Assembly (NCBI RefSeq): GCF_003597395.2
Contig: NC_133769.1
Span: forward strand, 41,729,161 to 41,793,160
DNA: 64,000 nucleotides
Reading direction: 5' to 3'
Source of the DNA: Chelonoidis abingdonii
Lineage: Eukaryota; Chordata; Testudines; Testudinidae
The stretch's first letter is position 1; each line of letters begins with the position of its first letter. The position numbers and the translations under genes were made by a program. This document shows positions 11,415 to 21,145 of the stretch, piece after piece. The notes beneath the pieces were generated by a model. That model had not been told where the DNA came from. It saw only the letters and a list, made by a program, of their open reading frames with translations, and ran no database searches.

Positions 11415-13782
11415 GTAAACTTCGAACATATGTGTTGAATGCCCACAAATCCCCCCCACATCTTACATATGGTTTAGGAAGGAGAAACCAGAAACATTGT
11501 ATACAACACATTGGAAAGCATCAAATTCTACTTACAATATTTTCTGCAGAGAGAGAAAGAATTGATAGACCCAATTATATTTCTGAATCTGCATTTGTAA
11601 TGCTGTGACACATCCTTTCAGTGCCTAAGCAGTCCAAGTGCTGTATAGTTGGAGAGAAGGAACATGCAGCATTGAGGGGAGGTAGCAAGCATGTTAAGTA
11701 TATGAAATTTTACTGCACTTTCCTGGCCTGTCAACCCAAAATAGCCCTCTTAACCCATCTGAGCTCTTCTGAAGCCCAAAATGCATGCTTTCCCATAATA
11801 GTCTTAGAGAGGAGGGGGAAATACATCAATACAACCAAAACCAAGCCGATAATTTATACTGTACTAGCAGCAAGAGCGGGTAGACTTTCAGAACCACAAA
11901 AGCCAAAATTTAAAACACATGTTAACAGAAAGTTAAGTATACTCTTCATACTTTTAAAAAGGATTGTCAACTAACAATAGAGGGCATTTAGCCTAAACAC
12001 AAGATTTTTAATCACCCTTCTCTATGGCCAAAAACCATGCTTCATATTGAGTTAAACTAGCCCGGAGACCAACCTATTCCCAAGGGAAGAAAATACTTGG
12101 TAGACTGGCCAAAATATACAAAGCAGAGTTTTCAGATTTTGACTCGTACTTTTTTTTTTTTTTTTGCCAGCAATAAACACTCTTCACATTTCTTAAACAC
12201 TGATCAGTCAGTCATGTGAATCCTGAGCAACAGCCTTGTGGATATATTGCCTTCCTTCATACAGTCCAAACAGCTTGAACAACATGCCTTAGTCCTTGGA
12301 CAGGTAGCTGTCAGGTATCCTCTGTCAGCATACCCATCAGGACAGTTTCCATCCTGCAAATAAATGCATGCACAAGGACATCTTTGCCCACACAAAACAT
12401 TAAGGACTTCAGCAGGAATTCCACTTCCCCCTTTTTCCCCCTCCTCACCTTGTGTTTGACAAAGCTGCTTTGCAACTAAAGATGCCACGTTACCCTTCCC
12501 AAACCAGTTATGTGCCACCAAAATTCACTGAGTGTATATTTAAAATAAAGGGGAGTGGGAAACAGGTATACCAAAATGACTGGTTTTATATATAGCAACA
12601 ATATTGAGGTCAGTATTTCCCCTCCTCCCTCCATGCTTGATTTCCACATATGGCTCCTTTAAAAATGAAAGCATTATTTTCCAAGTGCACTGTTCCCTTC
12701 TGGAGAGTCAGGCAAATTCATTTTTTCAGAGAAGGAAAAAAATATGCAGTTTTCTCTAGGTAGTTGACAGCACAATTATCCCTGCCTCCTTACAAAAATC
12801 AGCAATCTTTGCAATAGATGGCCTATAAAATTCTCCACTTTCCCTGGAGGCACAGATTTTTACTGAGATGATCTATGCAGTTTTGTTTTCCCCGCTTTGT
12901 GTACCTCAGTTTGAGTACTATAGTTTTCATCAATGAATCGTCAACAAGATGTAAGAGACCCAAAACTGAGCAGTTTATTCTTAATGTAGAAAGCAAAACT
13001 CGGATATGATACACACATGCAAAAAAAATAATAGGTATATAAATAGATATACAACCTGTTTGTAAATATATACACAACATTATTAGTCATACACAAAAAT
13101 ATTAGATACTGTATTTGTACATGCAAAAAAACTTAGTGCAAGATTAGTGCCCAGCTAAAATAAAAGTCAGGACTGCAAATATTTAAAGTGCCTACAGCAA
13201 CTACAATAATATCAGGTTTAGATCTTGTGTATTTTATGTATATTTCTGGCATATGAATAGTAATAAATTAACCTACAAGTTTAGCCACTGAGCCTCCAAA
13301 CAATCAGATCACCAGGGACGTGCATTAACAAAAGTAATTGAATTTAATAACTTCAATCATGTAAGTAATCCTAAATCCATCATGTGTGTGGGAGGTTCAG
13401 AGCCTCAGTCAGAAGACAGGAACAGGAAATAGAAAATTGCAGATGAGCTCCATTACTATATTGATTGCACAGTGATGATAATACCAAGGCCTTCTTAAAT
13501 CATATGGGCTTCTTTCTGCTTATTAACACACAGGTACAAGGTTTCTATTTCCATATATAAAACCATCAATCTGTGATGCATGCACGGAGCATCTCACATT
13601 TCCTGAAATAGACAGTGTATGTCTAGTTGGAGTAATTTCCTAGCATTAGCTGTAACTTCCATCTTTGTTTTTCCCTCAAACTTAAGAATGAGCTCTACAC
13701 TAACGTATTCCTGTGCTTGAGCTTTGTGCAAACCTCCATGCTTTACCTTAGAGTCATACCCTTCAATGAGAACTACTTAGGT
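11415..13782. other. Gene-free stretch
   Basis: No supported gene. A T16 run is at 12150-12165. The minus-strand open frame at 12521-12204 is cysteine-rich (about 13 Cys in its C-terminal two thirds) but has no recognised domain, no clear splice signals and no conserved neighbour. I regard it as chance. Confidence 0.5.
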
Positions 13783-14088
13783 CAGGGGTTCTCAAACTTC
13801 ATTGCACCACAACCCTCTTTTGACAACAAAATTACTACACAACCCAAGGAAGGGGGGGACCAAAGCCTGAGCCCACCTGAGCCCCACTGTCCCAGACGGA
13901 GGGGAGAAGAGAAGCCCAAGCGCTTCAGCCTTAGGAGTGTGGTCTGTAACCTGAGCCCTGCCACCCAGAGCTGAAGTCCTTGGGCTTTAGTCCCAGGCCC
14001 CAGAAAGTCTAAAACTAGCCCTGGCGACACCATTAACATTGGGTCATGATCCACACTGGGGTTCCACCACACAGTTTGAGAACCCCTG
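13783..14088. mobile_element. Non-autonomous hAT element (Charlie-type ends)
   Basis: The left end begins CAGGGGTTCTCAAACTT and the right end is AGTTTGAGAACCCCTG, a good terminal inverted repeat of the hAT-Charlie type. Flanking 8-mers are acttaggt on the left and accaaggt on the right, an 8-bp duplication with two mismatches, consistent with hAT and with age. The 306-bp length and lack of transposase make it a MITE. The longer minus-strand frame crossing it is not a gene. Confidence 0.88.
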
Positions 14089-14442
14089 ACCAAGGTTGTA
14101 GACTCCTCTTGACAAAAATGTTTGTCTGTCTGTGAAACACAATGCAAACTTCTGGCACTGAAATAAAGTAAAATATTTGAAGGTGAAGTTTCAAAGTTCA
14201 ACTATGATCCAGCCTTAAGATAAGGCCATAGCAATGAGAAGTGGTAAGTGCATCTTCTATTCCACAGAACTCAACTGACTTGTCACAAAACACTTATTTA
14301 AATTAAAAAAAAAAAATCACTATTTTACAGATTCTAAAACTTTGGTTATCCAGCCTTAAAGGCTGGCCTCCAGAAATGCATCCAATGAAAATCAGTGTGG
14401 CACGTCTGAAAGTTTAGAAGTATTTGTATAGCCTAGGCCACT

Positions 14443-14999
14443 CAGGGCTGGTGCAACCATTTAGGCGACCTAGGCGGTCATCTAGGGTGCTGGGATTTGG
14501 GAGGCGCCATTTTCTTCGGCAGTGACCTTGGCAGCCAGAATTTGGCCACCCCGGTCGCCGCCAGCATTTAGGCGGAGGGAGCTGGGGCAGGGGAATGCGG
14601 GGAGGGGCCTCCTGCAGCAAGTAAGGGGGGGGGGCGGCACGCAGGGGAACTCCCCGCCCCAGCTCACCCCTGCCCCGCCTCCTCTCCAACACACTGTGGC
14701 TGCTTCACTTCTCCCACCTCCCAGGCTTGCGGCACCAATCAGCTTAGGTGCCGCAAGCCTGGGAGGCGGAAGAAGTGAAGCAGCAACGGCGTGCTCGGGG
14801 TGCTCATGCTCGTGCGCGGAGCAGGGGTGAGCTGGGGTGGGGGTGCCTCAGGGCAGAGGGTGGAGAGCTGCCACAAGGGGGCACCTCAGGGCGGAGTGGG
14901 GGATCTGCCATGGGGCGGGGCGCGCGCCCGCCTCAGGCCAGGGGCGCACACAAGGTGGAAGTTTCGCCTAGGGCACAAAACATCCTTGCACCGGCCCTG
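14443..14999. mobile_element. Non-autonomous hAT element with perfect 8-bp TSD
   Basis: Terminal inverted repeats CAGGGCTGGTGCAA (left) and TTGCACCGGCCCTG (right) bound 557 bp. The flanks are identical 8-mers, aggccact at 14435-14442 and at 15000-15007. The interior is GC-rich and contains an inverted segment around 14690-14780 (GCCGCAAGCCTGGGAGG and its reverse complement). No transposase is visible. The perfect duplication suggests it is younger than the hAT at 13783. Confidence 0.92.
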
Positions 15000-15007
15000 A
15001 GGCCACT

Positions 15008-15890
15008 ACTTTGTTGCATTTTTCCTTAGGCTTCATTTAGATGTGTGTTAGATCCCCACACTTTGTGCATTTTCCTCCACGAGGGAAGTACAGGCTGCAA
15101 CTACAGCTGTGTGTCATTTATGAGGAAAACGAGGCCATTTCTTTTTTCAGTCTCAGCTCAGACCTGCCAGTCAGTCAGTCTATGTACACAGTATTTTAAG
15201 TGGCGATCAGCAGCTTGTGTGTTGTAAGTAATTAAATTTGCTTTACACTTGTCTGGGCAGTAAGTAATTAAATTCCACTTGTCCAGACTGAGATTTTCAC
15301 TGTCCTGGACTGCCTGACAATTGGATTTTTCTCAGCCTGATTTGTTACCAAGCAAACATTGTAAAATTATCAGTACTGCTCCTGTTGGAATTCTACAATA
15401 GCAGAATGCTAAAAAGGATTAAAAAGTGTATGGTTAAGCTACTGACACACTTAGGTGATTGAATAAAAACAAAGTTAAGAAACCTAAAAATTGATGCAAG
15501 TTTTACAATATGTACTGATTGGAAATATATGGTAAAGCAACATTCTAGGCTTATTATTATAACTGGGCCCAAACTGGTAAATTCACTTCAGGACTATTTT
15601 CTATATCTGAATTTCTCTATTGTTTGGGATCATATTTTCTGCTTCAAATCCATCTCTATTTATATATACACACATATACACACACACATCTGGAAATATG
15701 AAGAATTTGCCTAATTCATGCTAAATAACATGAAAACATTTGCAGATTATTGAAATTTGAAATGTGCTTATTTTCTAACACAAATAAAGGGTTATACATC
15801 CCCAAATTCCTGCAAGTGTAGGTTGTGTTAAATTATTGATAATACTTCTTAGGATACTAGTAAGTTCTTTAATACATTTTGGAAAAGTTA
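15008..15890. other. Gene-free stretch
   Basis: AT-rich sequence without a supported gene. It contains a TA/CA dinucleotide tract at 15661-15689. Confidence 0.5.
15661..15689. repeat. (TA)n/(CA)n microsatellite
   Basis: A compound TATA then CACA dinucleotide tract of about 29 bp. Confidence 0.85.
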
Positions 15891-15917
15891 TGTCTTTATG
15901 AGAAGCAGCTCTTGCTA

Positions 15918-16870
15918 CAGTGAGTCATTCACTGTGAAGGGAGGTCTACATCAAGGATCAACCTTAGACCCATATCTATTTGTGAGTGCAATTTGTGTCA
16001 CCTTGACAGAGGAGATGGGGCGAGGCTCCATGGAGCATGCTTTTTGCTGATGACATAGAATCATAGAACATTAGGGTTGGAAGGGACCACAGGAGGTCAT
16101 CTAGTCCAACCTCTGCTCAAAGCAGGACCAATCCCCAGACAGTTTGCCCCAGATCCCTGTTGTGCCATGAAGGTAAACACGTGCTGGAAAGAGAACTAGA
16201 ACTATGGAGAACAGCATTAAAAGAAAGTGATTTACGAATCAGGGGACAAAAGATGGAGTACACACAATGCTTCACTGAGAGAGACAACAAGAAGCCAGTA
16301 AAACAAGATGGCATAGTCACTGCAACAATTTAAATACCCTGGTTAAGTGCTAAGCCATGATGGGACTGCGAATGAGGATGTTAGGGGCCGCATAAAGAGA
16401 AGTTGGTTTAAATGGAGGGAATGCTCTGTGATGAGAGCATGATAAGTAAAGAGCAAAGCATATAATATCATCATGATTAGACCACGACATATGCACTTGA
16501 ATGCTGGCCAATGAGGAAGAAAGAACAATTACTTCAAATTACTAAAATAAGAATGCTCAGGCAGATGCTGGATAAGACACGAGATGATACGCTACACAAC
16601 AAAACAGTACAGGCCATCACGCAGATAGCCTCCATCATGGAAAAGCTGAGGGAACACAATGAGATGGCTGGATCATGTGAGACATGCCAGCCAGAAAGTA
16701 CAAGAACTAGTGACATGGCAAAGGCCACAAGAAAGATCTCGAAAAAGATGCTGACAGAGGACAAGAACAAGAGTTGTGTCAGGCCGGAAGATGCACTGAC
16801 AAGAACATCTGTAGATGAAGAACAAGAGCTGCTGACCCTGACTCCTATAACAAGCCAAAGAAGAACATGA
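15918..16870 (+). pseudogene. RTE-like LINE reverse transcriptase relic, split by CR1
   Basis: The plus-strand translation shows, in order: GLHQGSTLDPYLF (RT domain), then PWSMLFADD at about 16023-16055 with the catalytic FADD motif. A CR1 fragment follows, then ERELELWRTALKESDLRI (about 16185-16240), then DVRGRIKRSWFKWRE near 16375-16420, then ALECWPMRKKEQLL (about 16500) and the downstream C-terminal region to 16870. The blocks are in the order expected for the C-terminal half of an RTE-type reverse transcriptase. Stops (for example after RTALK...TATI and after SVMRA) and frame shifts show it is dead. The clade call (RTE rather than another LINE) is from recognition of the motif set only. 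Confidence 0.78.
16055..16159 (-). mobile_element. CR1 LINE 3'-end fragment, inserted in RT relic
   Basis: The sequence AGAATCATAGAACATTAGGG...GGAAGGGACCACAGGAGGTC is the reverse complement of a CR1 3' untranslated end, whose 3' terminus carries ATTCTATG-like repeats. About 105 bp is present, so the copy is heavily 5'-truncated as is usual for CR1. It separates the FADD motif of the host LINE from the following ERELELW block, so it arrived after that LINE. Confidence 0.85.
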
Positions 16871-16968
16871 TAAAATGTCTACAGTACTCAAATATTAGCT
16901 AAGAAGTACAAAGATATCCATTTTCTGTGTCTGAATTATGGTGTGAGGATTAGTTAAATGTTTAAGTG

Positions 16969-17008
16969 TCTCCGTAAATTGAAACTGGTCTCCGTAAATT
17001 GAAACTGG
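16969..17008. repeat. 20-bp direct tandem duplication
   Basis: The unit TCTCCGTAAATTGAAACTGG is repeated twice with no mismatch. It has no other recognisable role. Confidence 0.9.
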
Positions 17009-17339
17009 CATTTGAGCCTTAATTGTCATTTATGGAGAGCCCAATGTCCTTAGGATTTTACAACATAGAATAAGATACACTGCATTTCCCCTGGCAGGCA
17101 ACCCATATCATTTTTCAGGAAGAGGGATAGAACAGGTATTTTGATAACCTGCTTTTATATTGCTGGATATTCTTTCTACAATTAGACAACTTAAAGTTAC
17201 CAGCATGCATGCTGAACTAGGGAATTTACCTGACTTATTTGGAGAAAGGTCTCAAAACTTTTTCCAAGTTTTGCAACCATGCACACACCCCAGAGGAAGC
17301 AGTCCAAGGACTTCCTGTTACTATTTATAATGAGACTTA

Positions 17340-17608
17340 GGGCTGGTCTCTACTGGGAACTTACACTGGCATAGCTACCTCTCTCAGGGGTGTGAAAAAG
17401 CCACATCCTAGAGAGTTGTACCTATGCCAACCTTCCCACCCCATCCCCGTCTCCAGCAGAGACAATGCTAGGTCAACGGAACAATTCTTCCATCAACCTA
17501 GCTATTGCCTCTCAGGTACGTGAATTACCTAAAATGACAGGTGAACCCCTCCCTTCAATGTCAGTATTGTCTACACTGAAGCACTACTATGGTGCTGTAG
17601 ACCTACCC
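17340..17608. mobile_element. Harbinger-like MITE
   Basis: The left end starts GGGCTGGTCTCTACTGGG and the right end is the inverse of GGGTAGGTCTACAGC. TTA lies on the left (17337-17339) and TAA on the right (17609-17611). The interior (CATAGCTACCTCTCTCAGGGGTGTGAAAAA) is the same family as the MITEs at 38.5, 40.0 and 58.8 kb. It abuts the larger Harbinger element at 17612. Confidence 0.75.
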
Positions 17609-18001
17609 TAAGGGCTTGGCTACACTGGAGAGTTGCAGCGCTGGTGGTGGCTTTACAGCGCTGCAACTAACACACCGTCCACACTCGCAAGGCACATCCA
17701 GCGCAGTATCTCCCTGGATACCGCGCTGGCTGTACTCTACCTCTGCCTGGGGAATAACGACTGCAGCGCTGGTGATGCAGCGCTGCTCTGCCAGTGGGGC
17801 CACCAAAAGCGCTGTAATTGGCCTCCAGAGGTATTCGGAAGTATCTCAGAATGCCTGTTCAGCCACTCTGCTCATCAGTTCAAACTCTACTGTCCTGGCC
17901 TCAGGTGACCCGCCCTTTAAATGCCCCGAGAATTTTAACAATCCCCTTCCTGTTTGCTCAGCCAGGTGTGGAGTGCGACCAGTGAATCTTTCCAGGTGAC
18001 C

Positions 18002-18486
18002 ATGCCTCCACAGCCAAACGAGCCCCAGCTTGGAGCAATGGCGAGTTGCTGGACCTCATCAGTGTTTGGGTGGAGGAAGCTGTGCAGTTCCAGCTGCGCT
18101 CCAGCTGTAGGAATTACAATACCTATGGGCAGATATCAAGGGATATGATGGAAAGGGACCATGACCAGGACGCACTGCAAGGCAGGATTAAAGTGAAGGA
18201 GCTGTGGAGTGCCTATTGCAAAGCCCGTGAGGAAAACCGCCGCTCTGGTGCTGCCTCCATGACCTGCCATTTTTACAAAGAGCTGGACGCAATATTTGGG
18301 GGTGACCCCACCGCCAATCCGAGGACCACGATGCACACTTCAGAGCGGGGCGTGGGGGAGGAGGAGAGGGAGAGAAGGAGGAGGAGTAAACCGAGAGTGA
18401 GGGTACTGGGATTGGGGGGGGACACCCCGGAGTCCCAGGAAGCACGCAGCCAGGAGCTCTTCTCAAGCCAGGAGGAAGGTAGCTAG
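18002..18486 (+). pseudogene. Harbinger Myb/SANT-like protein, first exon relic
   Basis: An ATG at 18002 lies in good context (accATGc) but the reading frame shifts a few codons later; the conserved domain is read in the frame of 18046-18486. It contains GELLDLISVWVEEAVQ (helix 1), YNTYGQISRDMMERDH (helix 2), then IKVKELWSAYCKARE and a CHFYKELDAIFGG segment. These are the standard order of the Myb/SANT-like domain of Harbinger accessory proteins, which bind the transposon ends and help nuclear import of the transposase in characterised members. A basic/acidic region and a SSQEEGS end follow. A stop lies at 18484-18486, before a plausible splice donor (ctgGTAAGC) near 18535. Confidence 0.85.
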
Positions 18487-19187
18487 TCGCAGCAGCCAGT
18501 ACTTGGTGAAGGACAAGCAAAGGAGCGGGTTCCTGGTAAGCGGCTTGTATTTTCAGGATGAAAATGTTTTGGGAGAGGAAGGGAGGGTTAAGGCTGCATG
18601 CATGCATGCCTAGATGTGGAATAGCCCATTGATGTGGTCTATCACATCGCAGTAATCGGCCTCGGTAATCTCTTCAAAAGTTTCAGCCAGAGCGCGGGCA
18701 ATGCGCTTGCGCAAGTTTATTGGGAGAGCCACTGTGGTCCTTGTCCCAGTCAGGCTAACGCGTCCACGCCACTGTGCCGCGAGGGGTGGGGGGGGACCAT
18801 TGCTACACACAGGCAAGTTGCATAGGGGCCAGGACGGAATCCACATTGCTGGAGAAGACCCTCCCGCTCTTCCCAGGTGACCGCAGCAGCGAGATATCTT
18901 GCAGGATCAGCTCCTGTGGAAAATGTTGGGAGACTGTTCAGTGCAGGTGCCCCCTGCAGCTGTTTGCTTTCCTCAATGCACAAAAATCCCAGTACAGCCC
19001 AGAAGCAAACCAACAGTCCCCCTTACTCACCATTTCGGGGCTCCTGTGGGTTATGTGCGCTCTCTTTGGTATGGGAAAATTATGCTAAAGTGAAGACTGT
19101 AAACTCCTTCACTGTGTGGGAATAACTGTCTGAGATATAAACAATGCTGCCTCCGTTAACTGTGGCCTTTTTTGCCTTTCTACAAGC

Positions 19188-19707
19188 AACCTTGACTTCT
19201 CGGATGCCCGTATTATCAACAGCTGAAAGACTCCAAAACCTCCAGAAGAAGCCGCGAAAAAGCAAAGCCAACCTGCTGCAAGCAGTTATGGATCATTCTG
19301 CCAGAGAGAATCAAAAACTGCAGGACTGGAGGGAAAAGAAAAGCAGGATCTGCCAGAGGAATGCAGCGGCCAGGAAGAAAAGCACAAAGCAGCCGATAAG
19401 CATCCTGGCGCGACAAGCGGACTCTATCCAGCGCTCCTAGACATTCAGGCAGAGCACTACCATGCCGCCTCCCCCGTGCCAAAGCTCTTTCACTTGTGCC
19501 CCAATGTCAGCTCAAAACCCCCTTCCCCAGCATCCAGGTTCTTACCACCACCACCAACTGCCTCCAACACCTGTACGTTCACCAACCAGCCCTGAGAACT
19601 ACAACCCTTATCCTCTGCACTCAACCCCCATCACCATGCAATATAGCCATCCTGAAGTGCAGCAGTCATTGCACAGCACTCCAGACATGACATATTCAAA
19701 CCTGTGA
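19188..19707 (+). pseudogene. Harbinger Myb-like protein, second exon relic
   Basis: A splice acceptor-like tttctacaag precedes 19188. The frame reads ATLTSRMPVLSTAERLQNLQ with a long basic, coiled-coil-like helix (ARENQKLQDWREKKSR), then an in-frame stop at 19438-19440. It continues in the same frame with a Pro/Ser/His-rich tail ending TPDMTYSNL and a stop at 19707. Only one nonsense codon interrupts this exon, so decay here is modest. The polyadenylation signal lies about 80 bp downstream. Confidence 0.75.
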
Positions 19708-19786
19708 CTGTACAGTTCCCCACCGCAACCCCCTGCCCTTTTAGGTTCCCAAAATGTTGCGTGTCTATCAAAGTTATTTTCTTTTC

Positions 19787-19792
19787 AATAAA
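19787..19792 (+). promoter_or_regulatory. AATAAA polyadenylation signal of the Harbinger Myb gene
   Basis: A canonical AATAAA about 80 bp after the stop of the second exon and before the end of the convergent transposase gene. Its position fits the 3' end of the plus-strand transposon gene. Confidence 0.65.
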
Positions 19793-19945
19793 TGAATTCT
19801 TGGCTTTGAAAACAGTCTATTATTGCAGAAAGTAAAAGATACCTTAGCCCAGGAAAGAAACAGGCACTGCAAATCAGCTTAGGAAACACAGATTCCTACT
19901 AACATTGTAACCACTGCACTTCACTCCCGTGCAAGGCACCAAACA

Positions 19946-20680
19946 TTACTGTTGGTTTTCAGCCTCAAATTCCTCCCTCAAGGCATCCCTAATCCTTGCA
20001 GCCCTGTGCTGGGCCTCTCTAGTAGCCCTGCTCTCTGGCTGTGCAAATTCAGCCTCCGGCCGTTGAACCTCGGAGGTCCATGCCCGACTAAATGTTTCAC
20101 CCTTCCCTTCACAAATATTATGGAGGGTACAGCACGCGGATATAACTGCAGGGATGCTGCTTTCCCCCCAAGTCTAGCTTCCTATACAAAGATCTCCAGC
20201 GCCCTTTTAAAATGGCCAAAAGCACACTCCACAGTCATTCGGCACTGGCTCAGCCTATAGTTGAACAAGTCCTTGCTCCTGTCAAGCTTCCCTGTATACG
20301 GTTTTATGAGCCAAGGCACTAACGGGTGAGCGGGGTCTCCAAGGATCACAATGGGCATTTCAATGTCCCCTACTGCAATCTTCCCGTCTGGGAAAAAAGT
20401 CCCTGCCTGCAGCTTCCTGAACAGGCCAGTGTTCTGAAAGATGCGTGCATCATGCACCTTTCCAGGCCAGCCCGTGTTAATGTCAGTGAAATGCCCACAG
20501 TGATCCACAAGCGCCTGGAGAAACAAAGAAATACCCCTTCCGATTAACGTACTCGGATGCTAGGTGGGGTGGTGCCAGAAAAGGAATATGCGTCCCATCT
20601 ATCGCCCCTCCACAGTTAGGGAAACCCATTGTGCACCACTCCCAACAGCGCTGCAAATGCTGCAAATGTGGCCACACTGC
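19946..20680 (-). pseudogene. Harbinger DDE transposase (DDE_Tnp_4 type), 5'-truncated
   Basis: Minus-strand blocks in order are CGGAIDGTHIPF (first catalytic Asp), SEYVNRKGYFFV, then after a frameshift near 20526 LQALVDHCGHFTDINTGWPG and KVHDARIF (second Asp), LGDPAHPLVPWLIKPYTG, and CRMTVECAFGHFK (catalytic Glu). A second frameshift follows, then CCTLHNICEGKGE and the C-terminal tail ending at a stop at 19946-19948. The order and motifs match HARBI1-like transposases. The region upstream of GGAIDGTHI joins the transposon end directly, so roughly the first third to half of the protein has been deleted. All three catalytic acidic residues are still readable, but the gene cannot be expressed as one protein. 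Confidence 0.9.
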
Positions 20681-20758
20681 AGCTCTTTCCCTACACAGCT
20701 GTACGAAGACAGCTGTAACTCCCAGTGCTGCACACCTGCAAGTGTAGCCAAGGCCTTA

Positions 20759-21145
20759 GTTTTTTTGTCTGCATTGACAGTTGTACCAGTTTAAGTTTAA
20801 ATTCACACCTTTAGTTAAACTGATACAAAGTCCTGATGTGGACACTCACTAGCTCAGGGGTGTGAAAAATCACCCCCCCGAGCGCTGCAAGTTTGAGCCC
20901 TTTAAAGCGCTAACGTGGACAGGCTCTGAGAGTTGGGAGGAATTCCCATCATGGAGGTGGACTACCAAGAGCACCGGGAGAGCTCTCTCCCAGTGCTCGT
21001 GCACGACCACACTCACATGTCAAAGTGCTGTCACAGCAGTGCTTTGAAGTTTCTAGTATAGACGTAGCCAGAGTGTCCCTGCAAGGGGTTGCAACAGTTT
21101 AACTAAACCAGTGCAAGTGTGTCTGTGTAGACAAAGTTAGAGATA
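20759..21145. mobile_element. Composite of Harbinger-like MITE remnants
   Basis: The stretch contains GAGCGCTGCAAGTTTGAGCC, a CTCTCTCCCAGTGCTCG block and a CTTTGAAGTTTCTAGTATAGACGTAGCC end, the same modules as the MITEs at 38.8, 49.3 and 51.3 kb. Flanking pieces with TTAGTTAAACTGATACAA and GTTTAACTAAACCAGTGCAA are complementary to each other, so one MITE appears inserted within another. Boundaries are approximate. Confidence 0.6.

Larger units (their letters stand above)
17612..20755. mobile_element. Two-gene Harbinger element, both genes degraded
   Basis: The left end begins GGGCTTGGCTACACT and the right end is the inverse of GGCCTTGGCTACACT. TAA precedes it and TTA (20756-20758) follows it. 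It carries both genes of an autonomous PIF/Harbinger element in convergent orientation: a Myb/SANT-like protein on the plus strand (two exons) and the DDE transposase on the minus strand. The transposase N-terminal part is missing and both genes have stops or frameshifts. The termini match MITEs elsewhere in the window (38826, 49265, 51250), so this is a relative of their source. Confidence 0.9.

Noticed and set aside
12204..12521. Cysteine-rich minus-strand frame of 105 codons
   Set aside because: No known cysteine spacing, signal peptide or splice-site context, and no neighbouring exon-like frames.
13782..14201. 139-codon minus-strand frame
   Set aside because: It runs through the whole hAT MITE at 13783-14088 and uses its ends as coding sequence, so it is an accident of the repeat.
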